A DNA stretch of 64,000 nt, taken from the NCBI RefSeq assembly GCF_008831285.2, contig NC_045138.2, positions 41,221,115-41,285,114 of the forward strand. The letters run 5' to 3'. Position 1 is the stretch's first letter. Each line of letters begins with the position of its first letter. Positions 12,288-23,939 of this stretch are shown here, one piece after another. This DNA comes from Nymphaea colorata. Lineage: Eukaryota; Streptophyta; Magnoliopsida; Nymphaeales; Nymphaeaceae. A model generated the notes under the pieces. That model searched no databases, was not told the DNA's origin, and saw only the letters and a program-made list of their open reading frames with translations. A program made the position numbers and the translations under genes.

Positions 12288-15200
12288 ATGAAGGATCAAG
12301 GGTGTTCTCCGACTGACCTCCACCAGGTTTATCTTCTCCTCCTTTGCGGGAATCATTTTCAGCTTGATCCTTTTGGGTCGTCATCTTTGTTGATTAATTT
12401 GCTACTCCTCGTGATTGCTAGATTTTCGGTTGTTAGGTTGTGGGACTTGTCTCGGTTTCCGTTAGCTTGATCACAGAGAAAGTGGGTTCTGGGTTTCTTC
12501 CTTTTCCTTTTTATGTTTGCTAAACGGTCCGTTCGATTTGTTTTTCACTTTAATTTGTTTTCCTGGTTTTGGGGAGTTTGGCTTTGATCTTGCAGTTGTT
12601 GGGTGAATGGTTTTATCTTTACTGATTCTTGGTTTTGCTTATTTCTGGAAAGCTTTGTGAGTAGTTCTTTCTCTTGATCCTGGTGCATGGTTTGTCGTTT
12701 CCGGGTGTTCTTCTTCTGCATGTTTTTCTTGTGATGTACAAACACAAGAATTTCATGTTTATCTGGAAACTCTTTGTGTCGTTACGCTTGTGAAGAGCCG
12801 TTAACGTTTGTGTCCTCGGTTAATGTGTTTGTGATTTTCATGGAATCGAATTTTCGTCGTCTCATTATTCGGACATGGTGCTAGTTGGCTCGCTTGATCT
12901 TTGCTCATTGGGACACAAGAAATTAATTCTAACAAAATTAGAGTTGGAGGAATTTTAGAATGGACCTTTGTATGCTTTGAGAAACCCCATAATAAATGAG
13001 ATCGATTCTCCTTTATCGCCATCTTGTCTTTGTGTAAAGAAAATTATAAGGTACAGAGTGGAGCCTTATTATCAACCAGAAATATGGAAATTTTGATGGA
13101 CATTCATGCTGCGAAGACTTATTAAACGGCAATATGGTTTGGATAATTTGATGAGAAACTAGCATATTCTAATGGTTTTCCATTGGCTTGTTCTTGTACG
13201 GATCATGACCTCCTCAATCATGTGAGTTATTCTCAAGTCTCAAGTTTTGTTCTGCTAAGTTCGTGACATTCAATATGTTAGCAGTGCATAAAAGTAGAAG
13301 AAAGAAGAAAGGCCATGCAATTCGAGTATACTCTAACTGACCTGCATGGACCGTGGTTATTTGTTGACAAAGATACATGCATTTACCATTTAGTTGCTAA
13401 GATTGTGTGTCAGGTGAAGCACAGTAACTGCATGCAAGGTGAAGCATTCTCTTAGTTGCTAAGTTTGTGAAAGGTGAAGCACAGTAAGAGGCATGTATCT
13501 TAAAGGATAGGAACATGATAAAACGAATTCCATTAATTGTGATAATGAATTGGCTCATCCAGGACAGTTGCCAGCTACCACTGAATGGCCCAGGGGACAA
13601 GGAACCACCCCGTACCAACATACAACACTGGCAGGGTAATAATAGAATCACTAGTGTAAACCACAGCTTGACTTATGGAAGCATATAGCTGACAGACTTT
13701 TGACAACAAGGCCCAACGCTTATTTTAGTAAGATTTGGGATTATCTGGGCAAGGTCAACAAGCTAGTTTCAGGTTTAAAACTTGGTATGATTCTATTAAC
13801 AGTCTGACTAGGTTTGCACCATTTATTTTATTCCTAATCTGTGCCTAATTGTAGAATTATACTGCTTAATTTGCATTCCAAAGCATTTTGTGTTACGATC
13901 CATGTGTGTGTGACAAAAAATGTTTGCCAGCTTGTGGAAAGGCATAATAGCTCCGCTTTGGGCTCCTGCCAATTTATTCTCATCTCCAACTGACTTGACA
14001 AAATAAATGACTGAAGTTTTGAGCATCACGCCCAAGCATTCGAATGAACCAAACTTGATCTGGCACATGACCTGGATTGAGTTTTAAAATATCTTTCTCA
14101 TTAATGTCAAGATATTACCTTTTTGTCAGTGGGTTCAATGGTCGCCAGATTCATGCATAGGACCATGAAATTGATCTCAAGTCCTCAATGCTGTTGCTCC
14201 ATGTGATTTGCTAATAATGATAATAATTTCAAAACATCACAGAAAGGTATAGGTTCACGGTATTATCATAATAATATCATGATATTTTCAACATTTCTTG
14301 AAGAAAGAAATGTCGGTATTATGTTTATTATTTCTTTTACACTTCAAAAAAATAGTTTGAACAGAAATCTGCCTCTGCAAACAAAACATGTTAATCAGAA
14401 ATAAGTACTGTGCAGACAAAACAAAAAGAGGCTAGAAGACAGGCAATGATATCTCCTAAAAAGAAAACAATATAACTTACCTAATGTAAGGATTGTTGCT
14501 GAACGACTAGTTTTTGACTAATTGACTAGTCATAAAACCGGGCCTTGCAGTTTTTTGCCTATGGATTAGTGGACTGATATACAACTTTGTTGACTAGCCA
14601 GTTGACTTCTATAGGTTGGCGATCAAGAGCCCTGCTTCTTTTCTTTTGAGGTCAGCTTTGGAGCTGTGGATCTTAGGTGACCTATGGTTTTAAACAAGTC
14701 AAAGTTATAAAATATTTCCTCAACGGCTTTGACTCACACAATGATTGCCAAATATGTGTTACTGAAATCCGAACCCCTCAGTGCTATTCCAACTGTTGGC
14801 TATGAGCAAGTCTTTGACTTATACCTGTTTTTGTTGTATTTGTTTCTACACTCGTAGTATTGCATGTATGAAGCCTTTCTAGTTAAGCGGGTTTTGGTAC
14901 TATTAAGTAAACCCTATCAAACAGATGAGCACATGGTTTGTCAGGCAGCAATTTCACAGCAAATCTTCTTGATATGTGTGACATGGTTTCCTTTAGTATT
15001 GCAAGAGTTGCTTTTTAGGTCTTAGAATGTCAACTTTCCCATTTCCCATTTGATAGTTCCTAGTTGTTTGCTTCTTTAGGTCAACCTGTGCTACTTTTCG
15101 CTGTGAATATATATAAATACTATTTTGTGTTGCTATTTTGATTTTGGTTTTTATTGATATCTTATGTGCTTTTTCTTTCCAGTTGCCTGGTCATGCACTG

Positions 15201-16243
15201 GCTTCTTCTCCCAATCCTTTGCATCATCAAACACCAGGCTATACAAGCCAGTATTACCCCCACTTTGCTGCCCAAGGTCATGCACAATTTGATGGACATT
15301 CATTTGAAGTACCATCTCAGCATATAGGAAGGCAGAGTCAGGCAGTCTCTGCAAGAACTTATGCACAACCTAGTTCAGTTATGGATGCCAATAAAGTTGC
15401 TGGAACAGAAATCAGACGGGTGTCTCGTCAAGACATACAATTGGTATGAATTGTTAAGTCTTATCATTTTTTTTTCAGTGATTCATTGTTGAAAAATGTA
15501 TTCTCCTGTGACATGGTTGTTTATTAGAATGTTCTACCCATTTATCTTTTTCATTCTTGTAAATCTGTATATATAATCTCTTTGGCTTGTTAATAACCAG
15601 TCCCAGGAATGATAGATCAAGTACGATGGGATGCAATTCAACAAAAAAGTTTATTTTCTTTTTGGTGTTTTTGCTTTCTTTAAGTGGGATTGTCAGTGTT
15701 TCTTTTTTGTAAAATATTATTTTTGCAATTTTTCTAAATGCTGTTATAGTGACAGCCTAAGCTTCATTTCTTTGGTAATTTTGTTGAATTCCCCAAATCG
15801 TGGATTATGTTTTACATTCTGCTTCAAAAGAAGAATATACCACAAAGCCAGTTATTTATGTTACTACAAAGAATTTGGAGGTTTCCTGAATAAATCACTT
15901 TGTTTTGAATTACCAAGCACTAGTGTATATGTGTATATGTGTACCTTAGTGCATGTTCTGGTAGTTTTCACTCAGGATATAAGACAATGTGATATTCTTT
16001 TTTTTTTACATTACTCCAATTACCAAGAGTATTGTATTGAAGACAAGGTGAGCAAGAAAAATCGTAAAACATGCATTTTTCAGCAATTAAGTTACATGCA
16101 CGACGAGGACGGTACAAAAAGGTCTCATGAAGAAGTAATCAAGTTCAGAGCTACGTCACATGGGTGCGGGTGCTGGTCCGAGTGTAGATGTGGGTGTGGA
16201 TGCAGCAATTTTTCAAAAAAATTTAGGTGTAGGTGCAGTGAGG

Positions 16244-16289
<46 letters not shown>

Positions 16290-16290
16290 A

Positions 16291-16329
<39 letters not shown>

Positions 16330-19300
16330 TTTAGTAGCCTTGTTTAGTAGTTATATAGTTATTTAACTGTTTGGTAGCCTTGTTTGTTTATATTTACATA
16401 TAAACTTTTTGTATTAGAGCTCATTAATTAGGTGTGCATTTAAAAAGGTCAGTTTTGCCTCGATTCAACTGACCGCACCAGATGTGCTGTGTTAGAGAAG
16501 CACCAGCACCAGCATCGACATGGGTGCGACATGAGTATGGCAGCCGTTTAGGAGCACCCATGTGACATAGGTCCAAAGCCAACAGTGAGAAGAATGAAAT
16601 ATCTCCTTCAAAGTGGTTGTCATAGTCTAGAATTACAATATCTGTTGCAATTAGTATGACTTCCTTTCCCCGTTTCATTTGATACAGGTGCAAAATCTTA
16701 TAGAAAGGTGTCTGCAACTCTACATGAACCGGAAGGAAGTCATAGACACTCTTTTGCTTCAGGCAAAAATAGAGCCTGGTTTCACAGATCTTGGTATTTA
16801 CTAAAAACTTTGGCACTTTTAGAAGGCCTTTTCTTACTAATATTGGACTATGGAGAATTCTTTCATGATTACCTCTTAATATAATCTGTATCAAGATTCA
16901 TGGTTTCAAGTGTATGCATGCTATTTCATATTTTGCCAGCAGAGCATGGTAATACAAGCGTTCTGTTTACTGCAATGCTTTACACTTCATTAACTCCTGT
17001 GAGCACTTAAGTTTGGTAGTTGAAAGTGGGTGGACTTTGACAGTGTAGGAGTTGTCTTATGAAAAATAGGTTAAAACCTGCAATTATATAATTGACTGAT
17101 ATCACATAACTCTTTCCTTTTTAGACAAATTAATTGAAACACCTATTACCAGCAATGTGATTTTTGGTCCGTATTTCATTCTCTTATTTGTAGCATCACC
17201 TTCAGAATCGTTTTCCGTTTCTTGGGGTGCTTTTCCTCTTTTATAGGTGTTATGTTATCATCGCAGTTTCTTAAAGGTGCTTTTTTTTTAATGAAATTAA
17301 TGTTTTTATTTGTCATCTGTGGTTTGTGACATCTGGTATTCAGTTTTCATGAACTTATCTCATGTCTGTGTATAGGGTTTATAGTTGATTTGCGTTGGCC
17401 AAGTTGGTTGCTATCCTACCCAAATTCCTGCCACCTTTACTCTCTATTCTGGATATCCACACCTTGAATCAAGCAAAATGATCCCAAACTGACCTAGTTC
17501 CGATGGCTATTAAAATATGCATGTACTTGTTGTTTGAGTTTATGTGTGTGTGTGTGTATATATATCATTTGTGGAATTTATGTATTGTATTTTATGTTTG
17601 TGTTTTTTATTTTAGTTCATTTCTGGTCAAAATTAGCCTTTGACCAGCAATTAGCTAGTTCTCTAGCCATTAACTAGTGATTAAGCTCCATCAGCTGTCG
17701 CGGTCCCCTTTTGCTGTATCTTTACATATTTGAGGGGATTAGTCCCTTTGTATCTGATGTTTTTCTAAGCATTTTCTGAGTCTAATAGAAAATTATTTTC
17801 TACTCTTGTGTGCCTTTTTGCACATTGAGAATTGAACTTTGCACCTTACATGTATCGCCATTTCGTATTGTGCTTCAAACAAGCCTTGTTTTGTGGCTTG
17901 TATTGAGTTATTGGCTGATAATTTACATGCTATCAAGGCTTGGCTCTATGAGGAGATATATCAAGCTGGTCAAGATTGTTTAGGAAGCTCAAGAAGCATT
18001 GCTGCTTTTTAAGCTTCCTTTTTACATGAAATGACTACTTGTGGCTTCTGTCCTTTCATCTCATCTATCACGGGAAAAGCCTCACTTCTTTCTCAAGTGT
18101 AAATAGTTCGACCTTCTTACTTTAGGTCAATTGTATTGATGCACACATGAAAGGCAAAGAGTTGTGGGACTATGCACACATGTTGAAGATTCATGAGGAT
18201 GAAGAAAGAACGAAGGCACTTAAAAGGCTTCAACAAGAAATATTATGAAGAGGGATGAAAATTTTCAAGATTTACTCTTGGTTCTTATATACCATCGAAA
18301 CAGGGATCATTGCCAACATATATAAATTCAGAAAGGCTTCTCAAGCATGGGAAATATCTTTAGACTTTAGAGGATGCACACCTGCAGAGACATGTCTCAT
18401 AAATTTTAACTGCAAAGAAAAGCTTTAGGCCTTCAATAGGGGATGATGGCTGGGAAACATAAACTCTGACAGGGATAACAGTTATAATTTATAAAGAAGA
18501 ACTCAATTGCCTAAGAGACCTAAGGTAAAAATAAATAAAGGATTTATTTCACATGAAATGGTTATATCTGTATATCTCTGACTCATGTTTATGAGATGAC
18601 AAATAGAATACGATGAAACCTATACCACGAATTGGTTCACATTGAAATAGTTATATTAGTTCATGTTGAGAATTGAGACAATACCTTGCAGAGTTATTAT
18701 CCATATGGATAGATCCTCTCTTTTGTAGCCTAGTTGGAAAAGACATGCTATTGAGATGTAACAAAAATAATAATCAGATCTTTTCTTCAATTTTTTGATA
18801 GAGTGTAGGCCTGAATTAGAATGAACAAGGTGTACTCTCCTATCCTCCCTCTCTTCTCCACTTTCAGAAGATAATTCCTGCTAAGTTAAGCAGGGAAAAG
18901 ACAAGATTTGGAATGAAAAAGAAAAATGATAATGTACTAGCTAGGCCTTCATTAAGAGAGATGCAAATTATGATAGCGATGGAGCTATGAGATTTATATT
19001 AAATGGAATTATTTCAAATTTCAAACAACACTTTTCTATGTTGCTCAACACAGGTATAAAAATTTAAGTCTTTAAGACGAAAGAGGACATCTTAATGTAG
19101 CTAAGCCTTCTTATTTACCTCCAACTAAAAACCTTTGTAGAAATGATTTCTCATGTAATGATTATATTCTTTGAAAAATGAGAAGTTTGTCTTATGTTTG
19201 AACTTCGAAGAGCTACTTTCACTTCTAAAGCTTCTGAATTGGTCCATTTGGATGTGTGGTTCTTGCCACCAAAAGCGAAGTTGCTTATGACATTATATTT

Positions 19301-22300
19301 ATGGAGATATGGTGGATATTTTTTCAAGCACAAACATGAGGTTTGCATCCTTGAGAACCTATTATATGCTAACAAAGATTTTTGGCCAGAGTAGCTGTTG
19401 CAGCCATCTATCTTGTTAATTGAATTTCTTAAAGGCCCTTAAATATCATATGCCCATTTGAAAAACTTTCGAATGAAAGCGTGACTACAAAAAACTTGTG
19501 AGTGTTTCGGTGTAAATGTTTTGTTGTCCATGACAGAAGTGGCAAATTGTCACTAAAAGCTATTTGTGTACTTTCTTTAGCTACACATGCCTAAACCCCA
19601 AAAACACATTAGATGTTGTGATAAACAAATGATTAGACTGTATACTTCAAGAAATCGATCTTTTTTAGAAGGTGATGGAAGTGCATGATAATAATTCAGA
19701 TTGTTCTTTCTTATTGAATTCTTGTCTCAAAATGATGATAACTTTAGTGAATATGGGCATATTGGAGTGCTCAATAATAGGATGACATTTCATCTCAAAT
19801 TATGGAACAACCTACTCAAGAGGGAACTTCAAATGAACCTGTCACCTATATACATAGAGGTAGAAGTACTTTTCAGAAATATACCCAAACTAATTAGCCA
19901 AACTGACCCTCATAGATAGACTAAACAATTTGGGTCTGGACCAAGGCATCCCTGTTTTAACATGACCCGCAGGAGTGTATTCACCATAAACCGGGTTTGG
20001 TGAAACCCAATAACAAATGAAGTTGATTACGTTGATTTTTCCCTAATCTCAATCAAGTTAATGCAGTTTGGGTGATTATAAGATAACCAGGGTAGCAGAA
20101 TAATTCAGGTTTGGAATGTGGACCAAGAGGTCCCTGTCTTAACTTGACCAGCGTGAGTGTATTCACCTTACAAATAGGGTTGTTGGAACCCAATAGCAAA
20201 CGAAGCTTGTTGGAACCCAATAGTAAACGAAGCTTGTTATGTTAATTTTGCCCTCGTTTTGGTGAGTTAAGGGTGTGTGAGTAATTATCAGGTAAGCAGC
20301 GTAACGACGGCTACTATAGCGCCACTCACTCATATGTTGAACCAAGAAATTGTAAAGAAGCAAAGAAAATGTTTGAGTGGAGCGAGACTATGAACTTGAG
20401 GCTCCTGTTAGAGCTAAAATATGGAAAAATATTAGATGTACCTCATATAAAGAAAATATTTGTAGGACGTGGATGGGTTTTTAAGAATAGGACTAAATGT
20501 CATGGTTGAGCCCTGCTTGGTTTCCAAAGGTTATAGCTAAGAACATGAGATTGAGTATGATAATTTTTGCACCGGTTGTTAGAATGACCACGTTGGGTGT
20601 CTTTTTGTTATTATATGTATAAAAAGATGAAACATATTTCAAAAAGATGTTAAGAATGCCTTTTTGAATGGAAACCTAAGTAAGTTTATATGGATGCTTC
20701 TTTGGAGATGTTGATGAAGAAAATATTCTTCTACTTGAAAGAGTTACCAAAGAATGTAAGATTTTACATTTTCCAAGAGATTGTATAGCTTAGACAGTTT
20801 CTAGATTGTGTTGTGACATTAAGAGTGTGATCCATATTGCTTTCATCCACACATTTCACTGGTAATGGAGCACATAGAAATGCACTGACACTGCATCAGA
20901 TAGGAGTGCTTGAAAATTATATGTCTCCTTTATGTTTCACCAGATTTCTTCACCAAGTCTATTTATTTACCTATATTTATTTTTCTTTTCTTGGAAAATT
21001 TTTTGGTAATTGCACCAGAAGAGGGTGATAAGAATTAAGTTATGTATGTGTGTGTGTCTATATGCATATGTATGTGTTTGTATGGTATACATATATATGT
21101 ATTTCAGTATCGTTGTAATTATTTATTTTTTATTCTTTGTATTTTTCTTTAGTTCAGTTCTGGTCAAAATTAGATTTTGACCAGGAGTGAGCTAGCCCTG
21201 GTAGCTCTGTTCCCTCCTTGCTGTATATATTGAGGAGATTACTCCCCATTGTATCTAATGTTTTTTTAAGCATTTTGTCAGTTTAATACTGAATTGCTTT
21301 CTATAATTGTTTTGCCTTTGTGGACATTGAGAATTGGCCTTTTATGGGTTAACGTGGTATTATGATTCCATACTGCGGCTTATGTTGAGGGGAACATACA
21401 GTCCACGATCCTGTATTGGATTTCCTGGACGTGCAAATTGGTCTCTTCATCACCACAGAATAATCTATGTGCCACATGAAGACTTTGATAGTGATAATAC
21501 TTGATGTTCTGCATGAAGCTGATAAGGAGATTAGAGCCACTTTTGTGTCTTGGAGAATCTCTGACTGATTACTGCAGGCTTGTGTTCTGTTATTTAGTAC
21601 ATGGCTTAAGCCACATAGTAGGTCTGGTGTTCACCTTTCATTCCCGTGTTCTTAATTTCAATCTAAATAAGATATTTATTTTTGACATCTACAGAGGGAG
21701 ACTCTGTTATAAGAATGCTGGGCTATCCCTTGTGAGATTTGAATCTGAAGATATTTTGATTAGAATAATGCAACACAACCATCCATCTACCTTGTCCTCA
21801 TATAAGTTTTGCTATAAAGACCATCTTCTCTATCTCCATATTTTGTTGGGAAATGCGAGTGATTATTGCTGTCAGGAGTTTCCGTTATCGGGTAGTTTAT
21901 GGAGATATGTCATGTTTCTTTTCTGGTTAAAGAAGAATCTGTTTTATCTTTTACTAACTTGTTACTTGATAAAACATTAGCAATTTAGACATTGATTTTC
22001 ATATTTGGCCCAGGAACCATCTGGGTGGAGTCTTGCCATGATTAATATGACCATAGTATGTATCTAATGCAGATATTTTCCAAATAACAGTGCAGAACAT
22101 TTACAAAGTCCTTGCTTTTTCCGTCATTTGGATGCTTTTTTTTTTTTTTCATTCCAGAATCTAAGAATCTTTAATTGTTTATTTCTCAGTCTGGCAAAAA
22201 CTTGAGGAGGAGAACAGAGAATTTTTCAAAGCATACCATGTTCGACTTATGGTGAAAAACCAGATTGTGCTTTTCAACAAGCTGCTTCAGCAGCAGGCTG

Positions 22301-23939
22301 ACCTCATGCAGAAGATATGCCCTTCAAGGATGTCTTCTCTGTCTATTTCCAATGGATCTCACACTACATGTAAGTCATTTTTGGAGTTACTTCACATTCA
22401 TTTTGGATTAAATATCTTATACATTTCAGCTGATCTAGTCCTTTGTCTACAGATTCAATTATAGTGAAGCACCAGCCTTCTTTTTGTATGGGTTTTGCAT
22501 CTTCTCATTTACTGAGGGAAATGGGAACATGCTAGGGTCTGAAAGTTTGAAGTCTTGCCATTTGATATTCTGACAAAGTGATAATGGTGTTCCCAATGTC
22601 TGTGGTTGCACGTTTAATTAATAGGACTCCATCAGTATACTGATGGTTTCTGGCCATCGTGGTGCCAGATATTGATGTAGGACCACTTGAACATTCCCAC
22701 CTACCAATAACTGGCTTCCTGTGACCTCAAATCAGGGGCATGATTTTTTACATGAGTGCTTCATTACTCATTAATTTGGACCCCATTTGACCAAATGTAA
22801 TACTTCTTGGTCACTGCTTTGTCATAAACTGGCATGGGATATCATCCGCTGAACGATTTGTGGCTCATCTGGTTCCAAATGCTACTTGAAACATGATATT
22901 CAGATGCAGAAGGCATACTATGTCTCTATGCATGTCTATACACAGAGACACACACAGAAACACGTAAAAGTTTTTGGTTGGTAAATGATCCTTTCAGTGG
23001 TTTGTGTAGATCTTTGATGCTTACATGTTGGGGAATAAAAATTGGGTACACAAGAATGCTTTTTAGGAGTGGATGAATACATATCTGGCATGATTTGTCC
23101 TTTTCCCTTTTTGAATGAATATGCATGTGAAGTTGCTACCTTTTTTCTTGTATTGTTTATTTCTCTGACATTAGATTATTTCAGTACAACAGCAAGCGTC
23201 AGCATGTTATTCTACCGAGCACTCAAGGATACCTGACCAAATGCACCATGCAACAGTTCCTTCAGGTGGTATTGTGAATGGCACAGCTTCAATGGGCCAG
23301 CATATACATATAAATGAGGATCTTTGTTCTCAAACTGGACAAACAGATATTTCCCAAAATATGCTTGCTGTTCAGCAGTCGCCAATAGGGATCATGCAAG
23401 GAAACAGTGAGATAGCGATTAAGTCTGAACCTGACTGTCCAAACAGTTCAGCCTTTGGGTTTGGTGCTGATAACATTTCTGATGCTGCCCCTCCTGGTTC
23501 TTTCAACAGCATGGATTCCACCGCAAATGCCCTACAAGGATCATTCCTAGAGCCTGACACATATGGCTTTCTAAGTCAGATACCTCGGAATTTCAGCCTT
23601 TCTGATTTGACAGCAGGGTTTTCTCAGAGCACTGGTAGGTGATCTCCCTGTTGTGTTCATAATCTTCAGCAAGTACCTTTTAATGGAGGTTAACAGTAAA
23701 TTTAATACTGGATAAACATTAAACAGAAATACTGCAAAGCTACACAGGCTGTCCGTATCTGGCAGACACGGATGGGTTTCTGGAGTCACCTGGGGGTGAA
23801 GGTTAGTTTTTCATGTTGTGTTTGCAATGACCAGTTTGTAGACTCGCTGTTTTGATTCCTGGGCATGTTATGCGCAGACGCAAAAAGGCCAGATACAATA
23901 TCAGAAGGTCTAAGCTATGACGAGTTTGGTAGTGATTAA
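12288..23939 (+). CDS. Plant-specific TIGR01589-domain protein, function unknown
   Basis: Exons are 12288-12326, 15183-15443, 16688-16793, 22190-22369, 23185-23634, 23727-23801 and 23878-23939, giving 390 aa. All junctions are GT-AG and in phase. The conserved block is residues about 101-171, beginning VQNLIERCLQLYMNRKEV, continuing through IEPGFTDLVWQKLEEENREFF and ending NQIVLFNKLLQQQ. It matches the plant-only TIGR01589 domain as I remember it; the domain is helical and its role is unknown. The rest is low-complexity, and the C-terminus ends in an acidic SEGLSYDEFGSD. There is no signal peptide or membrane segment. The start was chosen because the short first exon reads in phase into exon 2 and follows a CT-rich leader (12190-12250). 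Some databases label relatives as angiotensin-converting enzyme 2, which nothing here supports. Introns 2 and 3 carry transposon relics; intron 3 is 5.4 kb. Confidence 0.85.
16151..16570. mobile_element. 420-bp element with inverted ends in intron 2
   Basis: The left end ctacgtcacatgggtgc (16151-16167) is the reverse complement, with one mismatch, of the right end gcacccatgtgacatag (16554-16570). Inside both ends are GTGCGGGTGC-like and CACCAGCACC-like stretches, also in opposite orientation. The middle is a TG/TA microsatellite. No transposase is encoded, so this looks like a non-autonomous DNA transposon or foldback element. A partial relative lies at about 28205-28296. Confidence 0.55.
16243..16325. 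repeat. Compound (TA)n(TG)n(TA)n microsatellite
   Basis: A TA run, then about 28 bases of TG, then another TA run lie in intron 2 of the TIGR01589-domain gene. The run falls in the middle of the 420-bp inverted-end element. Confidence 0.97.
17504..17850 (+). repeat. 5' LTR of the copia relic
   Basis: It shares long stretches with 21026-21354: ctggtcaaaattag, gattagtccctttgtatct against gattactccccattgtatct, and acattgagaattg near the end. It closes at about ttaca, followed by tgtatcgcc, which could be a worn initiator-Met primer-binding site. The exact left edge is uncertain. Confidence 0.7.
19922..20306 (+). repeat. Tandem duplication (about 180-200 bp units) inside the copia relic
   Basis: Unit A (about 19922-20098) and unit B (about 20099-20306) share a ggaccaag(a/g) start, ccctgt(c/t)ttaac, then gtgtattcacc, aacccaata(a/g)(c/t)aaa and a closing gtaagcag/ataaccag block. 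Unit B contains a further 27-bp internal duplication (ttggaacccaatag... twice, about 20182-20236). The sequence is not copia coding and interrupts pol between integrase and reverse transcriptase. Confidence 0.75.
21026..21354 (+). repeat. 3' LTR of the copia relic
   Basis: It begins with tgataagaatt right after the polypurine tract and aligns throughout with the 5' LTR, with indels. It is followed by tggtattatga, which resembles a copia primer-binding site rather than a copy of the 5' flank. No matching 5-bp target duplication is visible. Confidence 0.7.

Larger units (their letters stand above)
17504..21354 (+). mobile_element. Decayed Ty1/copia LTR retrotransposon in intron 3
   Basis: Two related LTRs flank decayed polyprotein remnants in copia order on the plus strand. 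These are: a gag-like patch (about 18130-18420); integrase core (about 19225-19390), with ELVHLDVW and YFFKHKHEV broken by frameshifts; integrase C-terminal FWPE (about 19378); reverse transcriptase (about 20560-20740), with IFAPVVRMTTLGV and KDVKNAFLNG; and a short RNase H-like tail (about 20830-20980). A polypurine tract, agaagaggg (21017-21025), directly precedes the 3' LTR. Integrase before reverse transcriptase identifies copia rather than gypsy. All frames contain many stops and most of RNase H is deleted, so the copy is dead. It shares the orientation of the host gene. Confidence 0.85.

Noticed and set aside
15631-16347. 238-codon open frame on the plus strand
   Set aside because: It lies wholly inside intron 2 of the TIGR01589-domain gene, is rich in Phe/Cys/Tyr from AT-rich DNA and ends in a translated TG/TA microsatellite.
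12288-23939. Annotation of this gene as angiotensin-converting enzyme 2
   Set aside because: That label circulates for the family, but the protein has no peptidase motif such as HExxH and no signal peptide or membrane segment.
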